Shown in pieces: positions 1-10,493 of a stretch of DNA of 49,108 bases. A program made the position numbers and the translations under genes. Position 1 is the stretch's first letter. Each line of letters begins with the position of its first letter. Source of the stretch: Spirochaetota bacterium (lineage in GTDB: Bacteria > Spirochaetota > Spirochaetia > Treponematales > Rectinemataceae); NCBI GenBank assembly GCA_008080685.1, contig VKGY01000018.1, forward strand, positions 14,534-63,641, written 5' to 3'. Below the pieces are notes generated by a model. It searched no databases and had not been told where the DNA came from. It was given only the letters and a program-made list of their open reading frames with translations.

Positions 1-1730
1 TGGCCCTGCCTGTTGAAAACTTGAAAGCGTTGTCGATGAGGTTCCTGAGAAGGGCTTCCAGGAGGATCGAGTCTCCCTCACAGGCCATGGAGGTCTTTAT
101 AGAGATCGAAACGACCCGGTCGGGATCCTTTTTGATGTATTCTGAGATTATCGCGTTGGACATGTGCCCCAGGTCCACCGCTTCCCGACGCAATTCCACG
201 TTGGAAATCTTGGAGAGTGCAACGAGATCGTTGATGAGTTCGGTCATCCTGTGTCCGGCCTTCCGGATTCTGGCGAGGTAGTGCTTGCCCGAATCGTCCA
301 GCACCTTGGAGTACTGCTCCTCCAAGAGTTCGGCGAATCCCTCCAAGGATCTCAAAGGACTTCTCAAGTCGTGGGACAGGGTGTTCACGAAGGTTTGGAG
401 TTCCAGGTTGGTTCGCTCCAGCTGGGCTGTCCTCTCGCCCACCCAGCCCTCAAGACTGTCGTTCATTTCCCTGAGCTGGCGCATAGTCCTGCCCTTTTCG
501 GTGATATCGGTCATGATTTCCCCGATGAGGGATACGCCACCGTCAAGGCTTATCTTGAACTTTTGGGTGGAGAGATGAATCTTCTCCCCTGACCTATTGA
601 GCCAGGTTTCCTCGTATTCCACATAGCCCTTTTCCAAGGCCGCCTTGTCCCAGAATCGGATGCTATTCGCCATCTCGGGATCGAAAAGCTCCTCGACCGA
701 TTTTCCGATCCATTCCTTGCCCTTGTCCCTGTCCTGGAGGGCCTTATTGGCGAAGAGGACTATTCCCTTTTCGTTCTTTATAATCACGTAGGAAGGCATC
801 CGATCCATAAAGGCAAGGAATTTCCTCTCCGCCGTTCTCAGGTTTTTCTCGGTTTCCAGCAAGTTTTTAAAATACCGGGTGGATCGGGCATGGATGGCCA
901 CGTATCCTGCCAGCACAAAGGTGAGGCTGCCGGCGATGAATACAAGCCCAGCGAACACGAAGATGATAATCCAGGGAGCGAAGACTTCCTTGCGCGAAAT
1001 GGTGGATACCAGGATCCAATCGGTGCCTTCCACCGGTTTGGCCAAACCCAAAGTCCAGCGGCCTAGGTAGTTTTTTGCGACGATGAGCCCTGATCGGCTC
1101 TGAACCGCGAGGGTTTCCACGGTGCTTCGATCGTCCAAGGACCAGGAGGTAGAAAGCGCCGCGTTGGGAAGGGCCTTGAGGTGTCCCAATACTTCAACCC
1201 TTCCATTGATTTTCCTCAGCAGGAGGGATTCAGCGGAATCCGAGGGCCCCGAGCGGCGACATCACCGGAGTCCTGGTGACCGCGGCGTACCGGAGAAATC
1301 GCTCGAGGGATGTGTCGTAGGCAACCGAATCATGGGTTGAGATGAGGAGGGAGGAATCAGGACCAAGGGCGAGAGTAGCTGAATAGGGGTAATTTTCCTT
1401 GAAGTTAGAGAAGGTGGCGATGAGTTCCTTCTTGGCCTCCTCATCCTTGTGGTCGATCAGGCGGCGGAAATCTTCGACAATGTATTCCATGGTGGCGATT
1501 GTCTTCGCCTCCGTGAGATAGCTTTTACGGAACTGCTGGATCTGCCGTACCTTCTGGGTTGCCACGCTGTCCAGAAAAGCCTTGGTGTCCTTCATTATTT
1601 TATTGAAATGCGTGATGGCGAAGATCGCCAGGGCGGCGAAAAGAAGGCTTATGATGCCTCCTAGGACAATTTTTCTCCTGCGGAAGTCAAAGGATGGATT
1701 GGTGATGTGGCTCTCTTTCCGTTGGGGCAT
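1..1730 (-). CDS. Membrane sensor histidine kinase with PAS domain (3' end outside window); apparent 1-nt frameshift near 1247-1250
   Basis: N-terminal ORF 1230..1730 (TM helix, extracellular sensor region) stops at ...SPLGALGFR*. The adjacent frame continues GPSDSAESLLLRKINGR... through a PAS-like domain, HisKA 'LSHDLRSPLRSLEGFAELL' and N-box 'LLRNLIDNAFKFS' to the window edge. Removing one base of the GGGG run restores one frame. Confidence 0.85.
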
Positions 1731-1821
1731 CGCAATACGTCCTCGATCTTACCTTCTATTGGCTCAAAGAGGTAGGAATTTCAAAAAAGTATAGCACGCG
1801 TGCCGATGGATGCAAGGAGAA

Positions 1822-1849
1822 CCCGCGGGAAATGGCAATTTCCCGCGGG
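1822..1849 (-). terminator. Perfect 12-bp stem hairpin downstream of transketolase
   Basis: CCCGCGGGAAAT-GGCA-ATTTCCCGCGGG, followed on the minus strand by a T/C-rich stretch. Confidence 0.6.
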
Positions 1850-1861
1850 CCGGATCAAATG

Positions 1862-3760
1862 TCAAAGCTTTTGTTCTATCATGGCTGCGAAAGCCTCGGC
1901 GGTGAAGCCGAGATGGGAGGCTACCTCGTCTCCGGGACCAGATTCTCCAAATCGGTCGATTGAAAGTATGTGGTCTCGGGGCGCGAGGGCTTCCCAGCCC
2001 ATGGCGATTCCCGCTTCAGCAACGAAGACCTTGGCAGGCGGGGATAAAACCACATCCCGCACCGGCTGGGGGGCTTTGAGGAAGGCTTCCCTGTCGGGCA
2101 CCGATACGACGGCGATCGCGAGGCCGGGGTGTTCCGCCGCCACCAGGTCTGCAGCCTTCATGGCAAGGCCAACCTCCGACCCTGAGGCTAGAAGGACAGC
2201 TTCCGGCGCCTTGGGGGGATTCCTGGCCACATAGGCTCCCAATCCCATGGTATAGGGCCATTCGGGATCATCCTTGGCGAAGACAGCCAGATTCTGCCGC
2301 GAGAGCACAAGGGCGGTCGGTCCGTCCAGGCGCTCCATGGCCATTCTCCAGGCCACGGCGGTTTCTTCCCCATCCGCGGGGCGGACCACCGCCAGGTTTG
2401 GAATGGCGCGCAAGGAGGCTATGGTTTCCACCGGCTGGTGGGTGGGTCCGTCCTCGCCGATGTAGACCGAGTCGTGGGTGAGGATATAGATGACCGGCAG
2501 TTTCATGAGGGCGGCGAGGCGGATGGCGGGGCGCAGGTAGTCGGCGAATACCAGGAAGGTGGCGGCGAAGGGCCGCAGGCCTCCGTGGAGGGCTAGGCCG
2601 TTGGCTATGGCGCCCATGGCATGCTCTCTCACGCCGAAGTGGATGTACCTGTCGCCTTGGTGGTCCCTGGTGAACACCAATGGTTTGCCTGAGGGATCGG
2701 CGGGAAGTTGGGTGACGTTTGGACCCGTGAGATCAGCGGAACCTCCCACCAGGTTGGGCCAGGCCTTGGCCACGGCGGCAAGGCTCTTGCCCGAGGCGCT
2801 GCGCGTAGCAAGCTTTTCCCCAACAGCGAAGGAGGGGAGGTTGGGCTCAGACACCGGACGGTTGAAATACCAGAAGCTCAGTTCCTCCGCCAAGGCGGGG
2901 TTGGTCTTGGCCCAAGCTTCATACTTCTTCTGCCATACCGCCTTGGCGGATTCAAGCTCCTTCTTCCTAGCCTCGAAATAGGCGTAAGCCTCGGGTGCCA
3001 CGTAGAAAGGCTTATCCACGGGGATGCCGAGAGCCAGCTTGGTTTTTACGCCTTCTTCCTCGCCCAAGGGAGCTCCATGGGCTCCCGCCGTCCCCTGTTT
3101 ATTTGGGGACCCCTTGCCTATGATGCTTTTCAGGATGATCAAGCTTGGGCGCGAGGCATCGGCCTTGGCCTTGGCGGTGAGGGCAGCCAAGTCTCCATAG
3201 TCGTACATGTCCCCGGAGAGAACCTGCCAGCCATAGGCTTTGTAGCGCGAGGCCACGTCTTCGGAAAAGGCGAGGTCCGTGGATCCGTCTATGGAAATCG
3301 AGTTGGAGTCGTAGTAGACGATGAGTTTGCCCAGGCCGAGGTGGCCGGCGAGGGAGGAGGCTTCGGAGGCGACGCCCTCCATGAGGCAGCCGTCCCCCGC
3401 GAGGACGTAGGTGTGGTGGTCGATTATCTCATGTCCCGGAACGTTGAACTTGTCCGCCAGCATCCTTTCAGCGATAGCCATTCCCACGGCCGCGGCAATG
3501 CCTTGTCCCAAGGGGCCCGAGGTGGTCTCCACTCCCGGGGTCACTCCGTATTCGGGGTGGCCCGGGCATTTGGAGCCGACTTGGCGGAAATTCTTTATAT
3601 CATCAAGGCTTAAGGGAAATCCCGCCATGTGGAGGATGGAGTAGAGGAAGGTCGAGCCGTGGCCGGCGGAAAGCACGAACCTGTCCCTGTCAATCCAATA
3701 GGGATCGGTGGGATCGTATTTCATCGCCAGGGCAATTTTTTCGAGGGATAGCGTATCCAT
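1862..3760 (-). CDS. tkt: Transketolase with apparently missing N-terminal SGHPG segment
   Basis: Motifs [57 protein letters not shown] upstream of ATG at 3760. The N-terminus [12 protein letters not shown] joins directly to [16 protein letters not shown]. Confidence 0.93.
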   Translation of the reverse strand: MDTLSLEKIALAMKYDPTDPYWIDRDRFVLSAGHGSTFLYSILHMAGFPLSLDDIKNFRQVGSKCPGHPEYGVTPGVETTSGPLGQGIAAAVGMAIAERMLADKFNVPGHEIIDHHTYVLAGDGCLMEGVASEASSLAGHLGLGKLIVYYDSNSISIDGSTDLAFSEDVASRYKAYGWQVLSGDMYDYGDLAALTAKAKADASRPSLIILKSIIGKGSPNKQGTAGAHGAPLGEEEGVKTKLALGIPVDKPFYVAPEAYAYFEARKKELESAKAVWQKKYEAWAKTNPALAEELSFWYFNRPVSEPNLPSFAVGEKLATRSASGKSLAAVAKAWPNLVGGSADLTGPNVTQLPADPSGKPLVFTRDHQGDRYIHFGVREHAMGAIANGLALHGGLRPFAATFLVFADYLRPAIRLAALMKLPVIYILTHDSVYIGEDGPTHQPVETIASLRAIPNLAVVRPADGEETAVAWRMAMERLDGPTALVLSRQNLAVFAKDDPEWPYTMGLGAYVARNPPKAPEAVLLASGSEVGLAMKAADLVAAEHPGLAIAVVSVPDREAFLKAPQPVRDVVLSPPAKVFVAEAGIAMGWEALAPRDHILSIDRFGESGPGDEVASHLGFTAEAFAAMIEQKL

Positions 3761-3831
3761 CTGAAGCGCTCCTTTGTGGTTGCTTAAGGTGATAAGATAC
3801 ACCTATTCGCGATGGATTTGTAGCCTGAGCT

Positions 3832-5643
3832 TCAGGTCGCGCGAGATCCGCCAGGCGCGAGCGACCTGGAGGTCGCGATCGCTTTTTCCTTCACGATGCG
3901 CGCCACAGATTCAGTCACGCCCGCGGTTTTGGCGATTTCGCCTATCTCAGCCAAGGCTAGGTCTTCCAGGGATCCGAAACCCACGATGAGCTTTTTTGCC
4001 CGCGCCTCGCCGATGCCGTCCACTGAGGTGAGGATCGAGAGCCTAAGGTCCTTTTCCCTCATTTTGCGGGATAGGCCGGTGGCGAAGCGATGAGTTTCAT
4101 CTCTGACGGCCACAAGGACCCTCAGGGCTGGCGAATCCTTGGGAAGCGCGATAGGGTCATCCCGGTCCGGAAGGTAGATTTCTTCGTTTTTCTTGGCTAA
4201 TCCCGCAAGGTCGCAATCCATGCCCAGGGCATCGAGTATCTCTTTTGCGGCCGAAACCTGGCCGGCCCCTCCGTCTATGAGGACCAGGTCGGGAAGCTCC
4301 GATTCCTCATTCACGAGCTTGGTGTACCGTCTCGCCACGGCCTCCCTGAGGGCGCCGAAGTCGTCCACGGCTCCCTTCAAACTTCTGATCTTAAAGTACC
4401 GGTAGTTTTTCTTGTCCGGCACCCCGTTCTTGAAACTGATCAAGGAGGCGATGGTGTGCTTGCCCGCCAAATGGGCGATATCGAATCCTTCGATTTTCAC
4501 GGGGAGGGCCCGCAAGCCCAGGGATTCTTTCAGGTCAATGAGGGCTACGCTGTCCCCCGCCTCTCTTCGCTTCTTGATCAGTTCTTCCTTCGCATTCTGG
4601 ACCGCGAGGTTCATCACCGCTTCGTGCCGTTCCTCCTTGGGGGAAAGGAGCTGGACCTTCGCGCCAAGGCGGCGCCTGAAGTAGTGCGTCAGGGATCGCA
4701 AGCCTGAGATTTTCTTGAGATACACGGTGGGCGGAGGATGGTGTGTCTTGTCGTAATAGTAGGCGCAGAAGGTCTGAACCGCTTCATCCTCTTCATCGTA
4801 CAAGGGAAAGATGAAGGAGTCCCGGCCCACCAGCTTCCCTTCCCTCATGGCCAGATAGTCCCTGGCGGCGGGGTCGAAATCCTGAACCTTGGAATTCCCG
4901 ACAAAACCTTCCACCGCCCGGATCGCGTCCCTCAATTTAGCCGCTTCCTCAAAGCGGAACGTCCCCGCCGCTTCCTCCATTTTGGTTTTCAGGTTCAGAA
5001 CCAAGGCCGCAGTTTCTCCGGAAAGGAGGGTGCGGATCTGGCCTACCCTCTCCAGATAGGCTTCCTTGCTGATCTTTCCGGCGCACGGCCCTGGGCAGCG
5101 GCCGATATGGTAGTACATGCAGGGAGTCTGCCGCTTTTTCATCACCGCGCAGCGGCGGAGGGGGAAGAGTTCCTTGATGAGTTCCAGGTATGTGTCAATC
5201 ATCTCAGCGCTGGGAAAGGGGCCGAAGTACTCGCTTCCATCGGCGATGATTCTTCTGGTGCGAAATACTCTGGGGTACTCTTCCTTGGTGATCCTGATGG
5301 AGGGATAGGTCCGGCCGTCCTTGAGGCTTATATTGTAACGCGGCTTGTGCTCCTTGATGAGATTGTTCTCCAGGATGAGGGCGTCGTATTCGCTTCCCGC
5401 CAGGGTCCACTCGATCTGGGCCACCTTGGATACCAAGTGGCGGGTCTTGGTGTCCTTTTTGCCGGAAAAATAGGAAGCTAGGCGGTTCTTGAGCACCTTG
5501 GCCTTACCGACATAGATGATATCGCCCTGGGCGTCCCGCATGATGTAGACGCCCGGCGCTCCGGGGGCTCGGCGGGCAAGGGCGCGAAATTTTCGGTTTT
5601 TTTCCCCAGGCCCTGTGGGGACCTCGTCATCCATATCTGCCAT
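3832..5643 (-). CDS. uvrC: Excinuclease ABC subunit C
   Basis: GIY-YIG N-terminus 'GAPGVYIMRDAQGDIIYVGKAKVLKNRLASYF', UvrC core 'PDLVLIDGGAGQVSAAKEIL', C-terminal HhH. Confidence 0.97.
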   Translation of the reverse strand: MADMDDEVPTGPGEKNRKFRALARRAPGAPGVYIMRDAQGDIIYVGKAKVLKNRLASYFSGKKDTKTRHLVSKVAQIEWTLAGSEYDALILENNLIKEHKPRYNISLKDGRTYPSIRITKEEYPRVFRTRRIIADGSEYFGPFPSAEMIDTYLELIKELFPLRRCAVMKKRQTPCMYYHIGRCPGPCAGKISKEAYLERVGQIRTLLSGETAALVLNLKTKMEEAAGTFRFEEAAKLRDAIRAVEGFVGNSKVQDFDPAARDYLAMREGKLVGRDSFIFPLYDEEDEAVQTFCAYYYDKTHHPPPTVYLKKISGLRSLTHYFRRRLGAKVQLLSPKEERHEAVMNLAVQNAKEELIKKRREAGDSVALIDLKESLGLRALPVKIEGFDIAHLAGKHTIASLISFKNGVPDKKNYRYFKIRSLKGAVDDFGALREAVARRYTKLVNEESELPDLVLIDGGAGQVSAAKEILDALGMDCDLAGLAKKNEEIYLPDRDDPIALPKDSPALRVLVAVRDETHRFATGLSRKMREKDLRLSILTSVDGIGEARAKKLIVGFGSLEDLALAEIGEIAKTAGVTESVARIVKEKAIATSRSLAPGGSRAT

Positions 5644-5714
5644 ACTCTATACTAATAGTACGGAAAGCGGGGCTTTTGGAAAAGTGTGTCCCGCCTCCGC
5701 CGCTGGAGGAAGGC

Positions 5715-7187
5715 ATGGAAAAAAAAAGAACTAAGATAGTCGCGACCCTAGGGCCGGTCTCGGGAAGACCCGAACTTATAGAAGCCCTGATCCGCGAGGG
5801 AGTGGACGTCTTCAGGCTGAATTTTTCCCACGCCGACCACGGTGTGGCGGATCGCCTTGTGCAGGCGGTTCGGGAAGCCAGGGAAAGGCTCAATACCCCC
5901 GTCGCGGTGATGGCTGATATAAAAGGACCTGCGCTCAGGCTTTATGGCTACGCAGAACCCATCCCCCTCTCCCAGGGTTGCAGTCTTACCATAGAAAGCC
6001 GGGACGCCGCGGGCATAGAATCCTTGGTTTCCGATTCGCCCTCCCGGGTCTTCACCAATCTTCCCGACATAGATAGGCTCTGCTCGCCAGGGCAAAGAAT
6101 CGTTCTCATGGACGGATATTTTTCCAGCCAGGTCGTGGAGGTAGGCAGGGATTTCGTGACGATCCGAATCGAAAACGAGGGAGCCTTGCGGCCCAAGGCC
6201 CACCTTACCATTCCCGGGGCCGACTATCCGATACCCTTCCTTTCGGACAAGGACATCGCCGATATCCTTTGGTCGGTGGGAAAGGACATCGAGTACATCG
6301 CCCTTTCCTTTGTCCGTTGCGCCACGGATATAGAAGAGGTGCGGCGATTGGTCCAGAGGGCAGCCGTTTCCTCAGGGAAAAAGCCTAATTTCAAGCTCAT
6401 CGCCAAGATCGAGTCCGCTCGTGGCTTGTCCAACGTTGACGAAATCATCAGGGAAGCGGACGGGATTATGGTGGCCCGGGGAGACATGGGCGTGGAAATG
6501 CCCATTGAGACAGTCCCCATCGCCCAGAAAAACATTATCCGAAAAGGCTATCTGGCGGCCAAGCCGGTGATCACCGCCACGCAGATGCTGGAATCCATGA
6601 TCGAGAATCCCATGCCTACCCGCGCGGAAGCCTCGGACGTGGCCAACGCCTGCTTCGATTCCACTTCCGCGGTCATGCTCTCCGGCGAAACCGCCATAGG
6701 AAAATACCCTGTACAGGTGGTGCGCACCATGCGTTCCATCATCGATGCGGTGGAAAAGGAATTCGACTACGACGATTTCCATCTTCTGGTCCCCCCTGAG
6801 GTCAAGACCGGCGACGTGCCCGCGATCCTTTCCTACTCGGCGGTATCCGTAGCCTATCTCTGCGGTGCCAAGGCGATAATCGTCCTCACCGAGACAGGCC
6901 AGGCGGCGCGGCTCATCTCTCGCCTTCGTCCCAGGATGCCCATCCTCGCCTTCCTCACGGATAAAAAGCTTTACAACCAAATGGCCATGAATTGGGGCGT
7001 CAGGCCGATGCTCCACTCAGGCAAGGGCGCGAGGCTCGACGAAGTGGTGGATGAAGCCTTGGGAATTTGCAAATCCTCGGGGATCCTTAAGCCGGGCGAC
7101 AAGACGGTGATCATCGCGGGCCTTCCCCTGGCTCAGCAGGGCAGCACCAATATGATACGGATAGAAACGCTTCGAAGCGATTCTTGA
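5715..7187 (+). CDS. pyk: Pyruvate kinase
   Basis: MEKKRTKIVATLGP, VARGDMGVEMP, ITATQMLESMIENPMPTRAEASDVANA, AVMLSGETAIGKYP. Confidence 0.96.
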   Translation: MEKKRTKIVATLGPVSGRPELIEALIREGVDVFRLNFSHADHGVADRLVQAVREARERLNTPVAVMADIKGPALRLYGYAEPIPLSQGCSLTIESRDAAGIESLVSDSPSRVFTNLPDIDRLCSPGQRIVLMDGYFSSQVVEVGRDFVTIRIENEGALRPKAHLTIPGADYPIPFLSDKDIADILWSVGKDIEYIALSFVRCATDIEEVRRLVQRAAVSSGKKPNFKLIAKIESARGLSNVDEIIREADGIMVARGDMGVEMPIETVPIAQKNIIRKGYLAAKPVITATQMLESMIENPMPTRAEASDVANACFDSTSAVMLSGETAIGKYPVQVVRTMRSIIDAVEKEFDYDDFHLLVPPEVKTGDVPAILSYSAVSVAYLCGAKAIIVLTETGQAARLISRLRPRMPILAFLTDKKLYNQMAMNWGVRPMLHSGKGARLDEVVDEALGICKSSGILKPGDKTVIIAGLPLAQQGSTNMIRIETLRSDS

Positions 7188-7217
7188 CAGGGGATGGGGC
7201 TGGTGGAATGATGGGCT

Positions 7218-8363
7218 ATGGATGCCAAAACAGCCTTTGCCCTCCTTCTCGGCATGAATTTTCTCATTCTCCTTCTTCTGTTCTTCCATAGGAAAAACAA
7301 CACTGACCCTGCGGTCTCGCTGCACATCCGGGCGCAGGTTTTTATCACCCTCTCCATGGGGTTCATTCTCCTCAGGCTTTTCTCCAATCTATGGATCTTT
7401 CCATTTTTGAATTCTGTCTTTCTCCTTGTCAGCTCCTATTCCGAAGCCCTCGCCCTTCTCACCCTCGCTGACGCCATGACTCCACGAAGGAAGCTTCATT
7501 CCTCAGCCATGCTTGGCCTTTCCATTATTCTCTTCTCCCTTAGTTTTTTCATATTCGAGGCTCCCTTTGTGCGGGTTATAGTATTTTCCATCTGCAACAC
7601 AGCCCTTCTCTTCCAGCCCTCCATAGAAGTGCTCAAAGCCAAAGATCCGTCGCCGTTGCGTGTGCTTTTGGGAGTGCTCTTTATCGCCATGATGGCTGGT
7701 TTTGTAATCCGCATCGTGGATGCGATCCGCCTTGGGCCTGCCCTTGTACCTTTGGGGCCTACCTTCGGCGAAATCACGGTGATTGTCTCCCTCTCCACCT
7801 ATGTAATCCTGGGCGGTGTGGGCATCGTGCTCCTGGCAAAGGAGAAGACAGACCGCACTCTTATCCGGATGTACAAGTTCGACCGCTTCACCCAGGTGCT
7901 GAACCGTGATGGATTCATCGCCGATCTGGAAGAGCTGGTCGGAAAGGCAAGCTACCATAATTTCTCCTTCGCCATAGCCCTCTGTGATATCGATAAGTTG
8001 GACGAAATCAACAATGCCAGGGGGCACGAGGTTGGGAACGCCATTATCCAGCATGCGGCGAGGCGACTTCAGGCATCTTTGGGCGAGGGTGGTTTTGTCG
8101 GGCGCCTAGGGGGCGACGACTTTATGCTGTGCCAGCCTGTGGCCAACGAGACCGCGGTGCGAGTCTTGGCAAAAACCATAAGGGAAGCGGTTGAAACCGA
8201 ACGCCCCGAAGGGGTCGAGTACGCGATCAACCTTGGAGTCATTTGGTTTGAATACCCTTCGGGCAGGAAGCTGGAGTTTTCCCAGATCTATTCGTATTGC
8301 GCCACAGCCTTGAGCGCGGGGAGAAAACGCGGCGCTGGCAGCCTTGAAATTGTCGCGTATTGA
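7218..8363 (+). CDS. Multi-TM GGDEF-domain protein (putative diguanylate cyclase; motif GGDDF)
   Basis: Hydrophobic N-terminal half, then 'DIDKLDEINNARGHEVGNAIIQHAARRL...VGRLGGDDFMLC'. Confidence 0.85.
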   Translation: MDAKTAFALLLGMNFLILLLLFFHRKNNTDPAVSLHIRAQVFITLSMGFILLRLFSNLWIFPFLNSVFLLVSSYSEALALLTLADAMTPRRKLHSSAMLGLSIILFSLSFFIFEAPFVRVIVFSICNTALLFQPSIEVLKAKDPSPLRVLLGVLFIAMMAGFVIRIVDAIRLGPALVPLGPTFGEITVIVSLSTYVILGGVGIVLLAKEKTDRTLIRMYKFDRFTQVLNRDGFIADLEELVGKASYHNFSFAIALCDIDKLDEINNARGHEVGNAIIQHAARRLQASLGEGGFVGRLGGDDFMLCQPVANETAVRVLAKTIREAVETERPEGVEYAINLGVIWFEYPSGRKLEFSQIYSYCATALSAGRKRGAGSLEIVAY

Positions 8364-8463
8364 CCATGGCTTCCAACTCCCGGTTTATCGCCAGCCTCGA
8401 TTACGTGGAATCGGGGGAGGAGGCGAAGGCCTCTGTAAGCCGCATTCGGGGAGACGGTGTCCC

Positions 8464-10431
8464 TCAGCTAGGGAATTCCCAGCGACCGCGTGGCCGAGCT
8501 CGGCGCGGGGTACCTCGAGCTTCACCAAAGGGAGGTGAAAATCTCTCCGGTTGCCTTGGGGCCTTTGTCTCCTTAGGGGCAAGACATTTCGGTCCCGATC
8601 CTATCAGATCTTCCCGATTCGCCAGGCGAAGGGCTTCTCGGACAAGGGGAGCGTTTTCCGGGGTCTTGTAATGGAGAAGAGCTCTTTGCATCGCCCTTTC
8701 CCGAGGCGATTTGGCTATATAGACCGGCTGTCCGTCCAGGGGATTTTTTTCGCACCACCACATTGCTGTGGCCAAGGTTCCGGGAGTGGGATAGAAATCC
8801 TGGATTTGATCGGGGGTGAATCCCTGGTCGCGCAGATACTCCGCCAATTCGATCGCCTCAGGCAATCCCGAGCCAGGATGGGCGGAGATAAAATAGGGTA
8901 TGAGGTATTGGCGCTTCCCACGCGCGGCGTTAAGCTTCGCAAATATTTTCGCGAAGGCGTCATAGCGCGCCCGGGGCGGCTTGCCCATCAAGGCCAAAAC
9001 CTTCTGGGACACATGCTCCGGCGCTACTTTGAGCTGTCCCGAGATATGATGTTCCACCAATTCCTGCAAGATACTCATGTCCGGATCGAGCATCGCATAG
9101 TCGAAGCGAACCCCGGAGCGGACGAATACCTTCTTGACCTTGGGCAGGGAGCGAAGCCTCCTTAGTAGCTGAAGGTATTCACCATGGTCCACCTTCAGGG
9201 CGGGGCAGGGCTCGGGAGCCAGGCATCTCCTGTCCTCGCAGGCGCCGCGGTTGTCCATTTTGGCGCAGGCAGGAAGCCGGAAATTGGCCGTGGGACCCCC
9301 TACGTCGTGAATATAGCCCTTAAAATCGGGCAAGGCCGATAGGAGGGTGGCTTCCTCCACTATGGAGGCAATGCTGCGGGAGCTCACTTTCTTGCCTTGG
9401 TGGAATCCGATGGCACAGAAGGAGCAGGCGCCGAAGCATCCCCGCGAGGAGAGGAGGGAGAACTTCACTTCCTCCAAGCCAGGCACACCGCCGAAATCCT
9501 CGTACATGGGATGGGCCTTGCGTTCGAAGGGAAGGGCGTAGAGGCTGTCCAAGGCTTCCCTCTCAAGGGGAAAGGCGGGGGGCTCCTGCAGCACCGCCCT
9601 GTCCCCGTAGGGTTCCAGGAGTCTTTTTGCGGTGTGGGGATCTGTATTGGCATATTGGATCGCGAAAGATCGGGCGTAGGCGTCTTTGCATGGGACTTGG
9701 CTGCCGCGGACTTCCTCGTAGGAGGGGAGGACAAGGGCGTCGGAGAAGTTGGGGTTCGGGATGCCCGAGGCGAAGCGCACAGCCCTGGCCGTGCCCCGAA
9801 TGCCTCTTAGGTCGGCCTGGGGACCGAGGGCCGCCAGGCGGCCTAGGATTTCCACGATCTGTTGTTCTCCCATGCAGTAGACAAGAATATCCGCTTTGGA
9901 GTCCAGGAGGATGGATCTCCGCACCGTATCGGACCAATAATCGAAATGGGCCATTCTCCGCAAACTGGCCTCAAGCCCGCCCAGCACTACCGGCACTCCC
10001 TTGAAGGCTTGCTTGCAAAGGGATGTGTAGGCGATCGTCGCTCGGTCAGGGCGGGCGTTTTTCCTTCCGCCTATGCCTTCGCCTATGCTGCCGTCCGCCC
10101 TCTGGCAGAGTTCCGGCCTTCCCCCCGGCGCGTAGTCGTCCTTAGAGCGGAGTTTTTTGTTGGCGGTATAGGAAGAAACCATGGAGTCCACCGCTCCGGA
10201 GCTGACGAGCCAGGCGAGCCGGGGCTTTCCAAGGCTTCTGAAGACCTCGACATCGTCCGGATCCGGCCGGGCTAGGATAGCCACCGAATAGCCCTGGGAT
10301 TCCAGCAATCGGCCCAGGAGGGCGACGCCGAAGGACGAGTGGTCAACGTAGGCGTCTCCTGTGACGATTATCGCGTCGCAGGAAGGGGAACCTGGAAAGG
10401 GGGCTCCAGGTATTGCGGGAAGGAAGGCCAT
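8464..10431 (-). CDS. YgiQ-family (UPF0313) radical SAM protein
   Basis: 'SSRGCFGACSFCAIGFHQGKKVSSRS' (CxxxCxxC), 'QDFYPTPGTLATAMWW', 'GGLEASLRRMAHFDYW'. Confidence 0.93.
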   Translation of the reverse strand: MAFLPAIPGAPFPGSPSCDAIIVTGDAYVDHSSFGVALLGRLLESQGYSVAILARPDPDDVEVFRSLGKPRLAWLVSSGAVDSMVSSYTANKKLRSKDDYAPGGRPELCQRADGSIGEGIGGRKNARPDRATIAYTSLCKQAFKGVPVVLGGLEASLRRMAHFDYWSDTVRRSILLDSKADILVYCMGEQQIVEILGRLAALGPQADLRGIRGTARAVRFASGIPNPNFSDALVLPSYEEVRGSQVPCKDAYARSFAIQYANTDPHTAKRLLEPYGDRAVLQEPPAFPLEREALDSLYALPFERKAHPMYEDFGGVPGLEEVKFSLLSSRGCFGACSFCAIGFHQGKKVSSRSIASIVEEATLLSALPDFKGYIHDVGGPTANFRLPACAKMDNRGACEDRRCLAPEPCPALKVDHGEYLQLLRRLRSLPKVKKVFVRSGVRFDYAMLDPDMSILQELVEHHISGQLKVAPEHVSQKVLALMGKPPRARYDAFAKIFAKLNAARGKRQYLIPYFISAHPGSGLPEAIELAEYLRDQGFTPDQIQDFYPTPGTLATAMWWCEKNPLDGQPVYIAKSPRERAMQRALLHYKTPENAPLVREALRLANREDLIGSGPKCLAPKETKAPRQPERFSPPFGEARGTPRRARPRGRWEFPS

Positions 10432-10493
10432 AGGTCAGTATTATAGGCAATCCCCAGGCTTTGGCTACTGGGAAACAAGAGGATAAGAAAAGC

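Noticed and set aside
2708-3613. 301-aa plus-strand ORF antisense to transketolase
   Set aside because: Long only because of the high GC; no family motif, and the opposite strand encodes clear transketolase.
3835-3885. Hairpin CAGGTCGC...GCGACCTG at the uvrC 3' end
   Set aside because: Lies within the coding C-terminus, has a long imperfect loop and no T tract; weak as a terminator.
4738-5481. 247-aa plus-strand ORF antisense to uvrC
   Set aside because: Shadow ORF of uvrC with no recognisable domain.
7184-7212. TTGACA-N17-AATGAT promoter for the GGDEF gene
   Set aside because: The -35 overlaps the pyk stop codon and the -10 is poor; it would leave almost no leader before ATG 7218.
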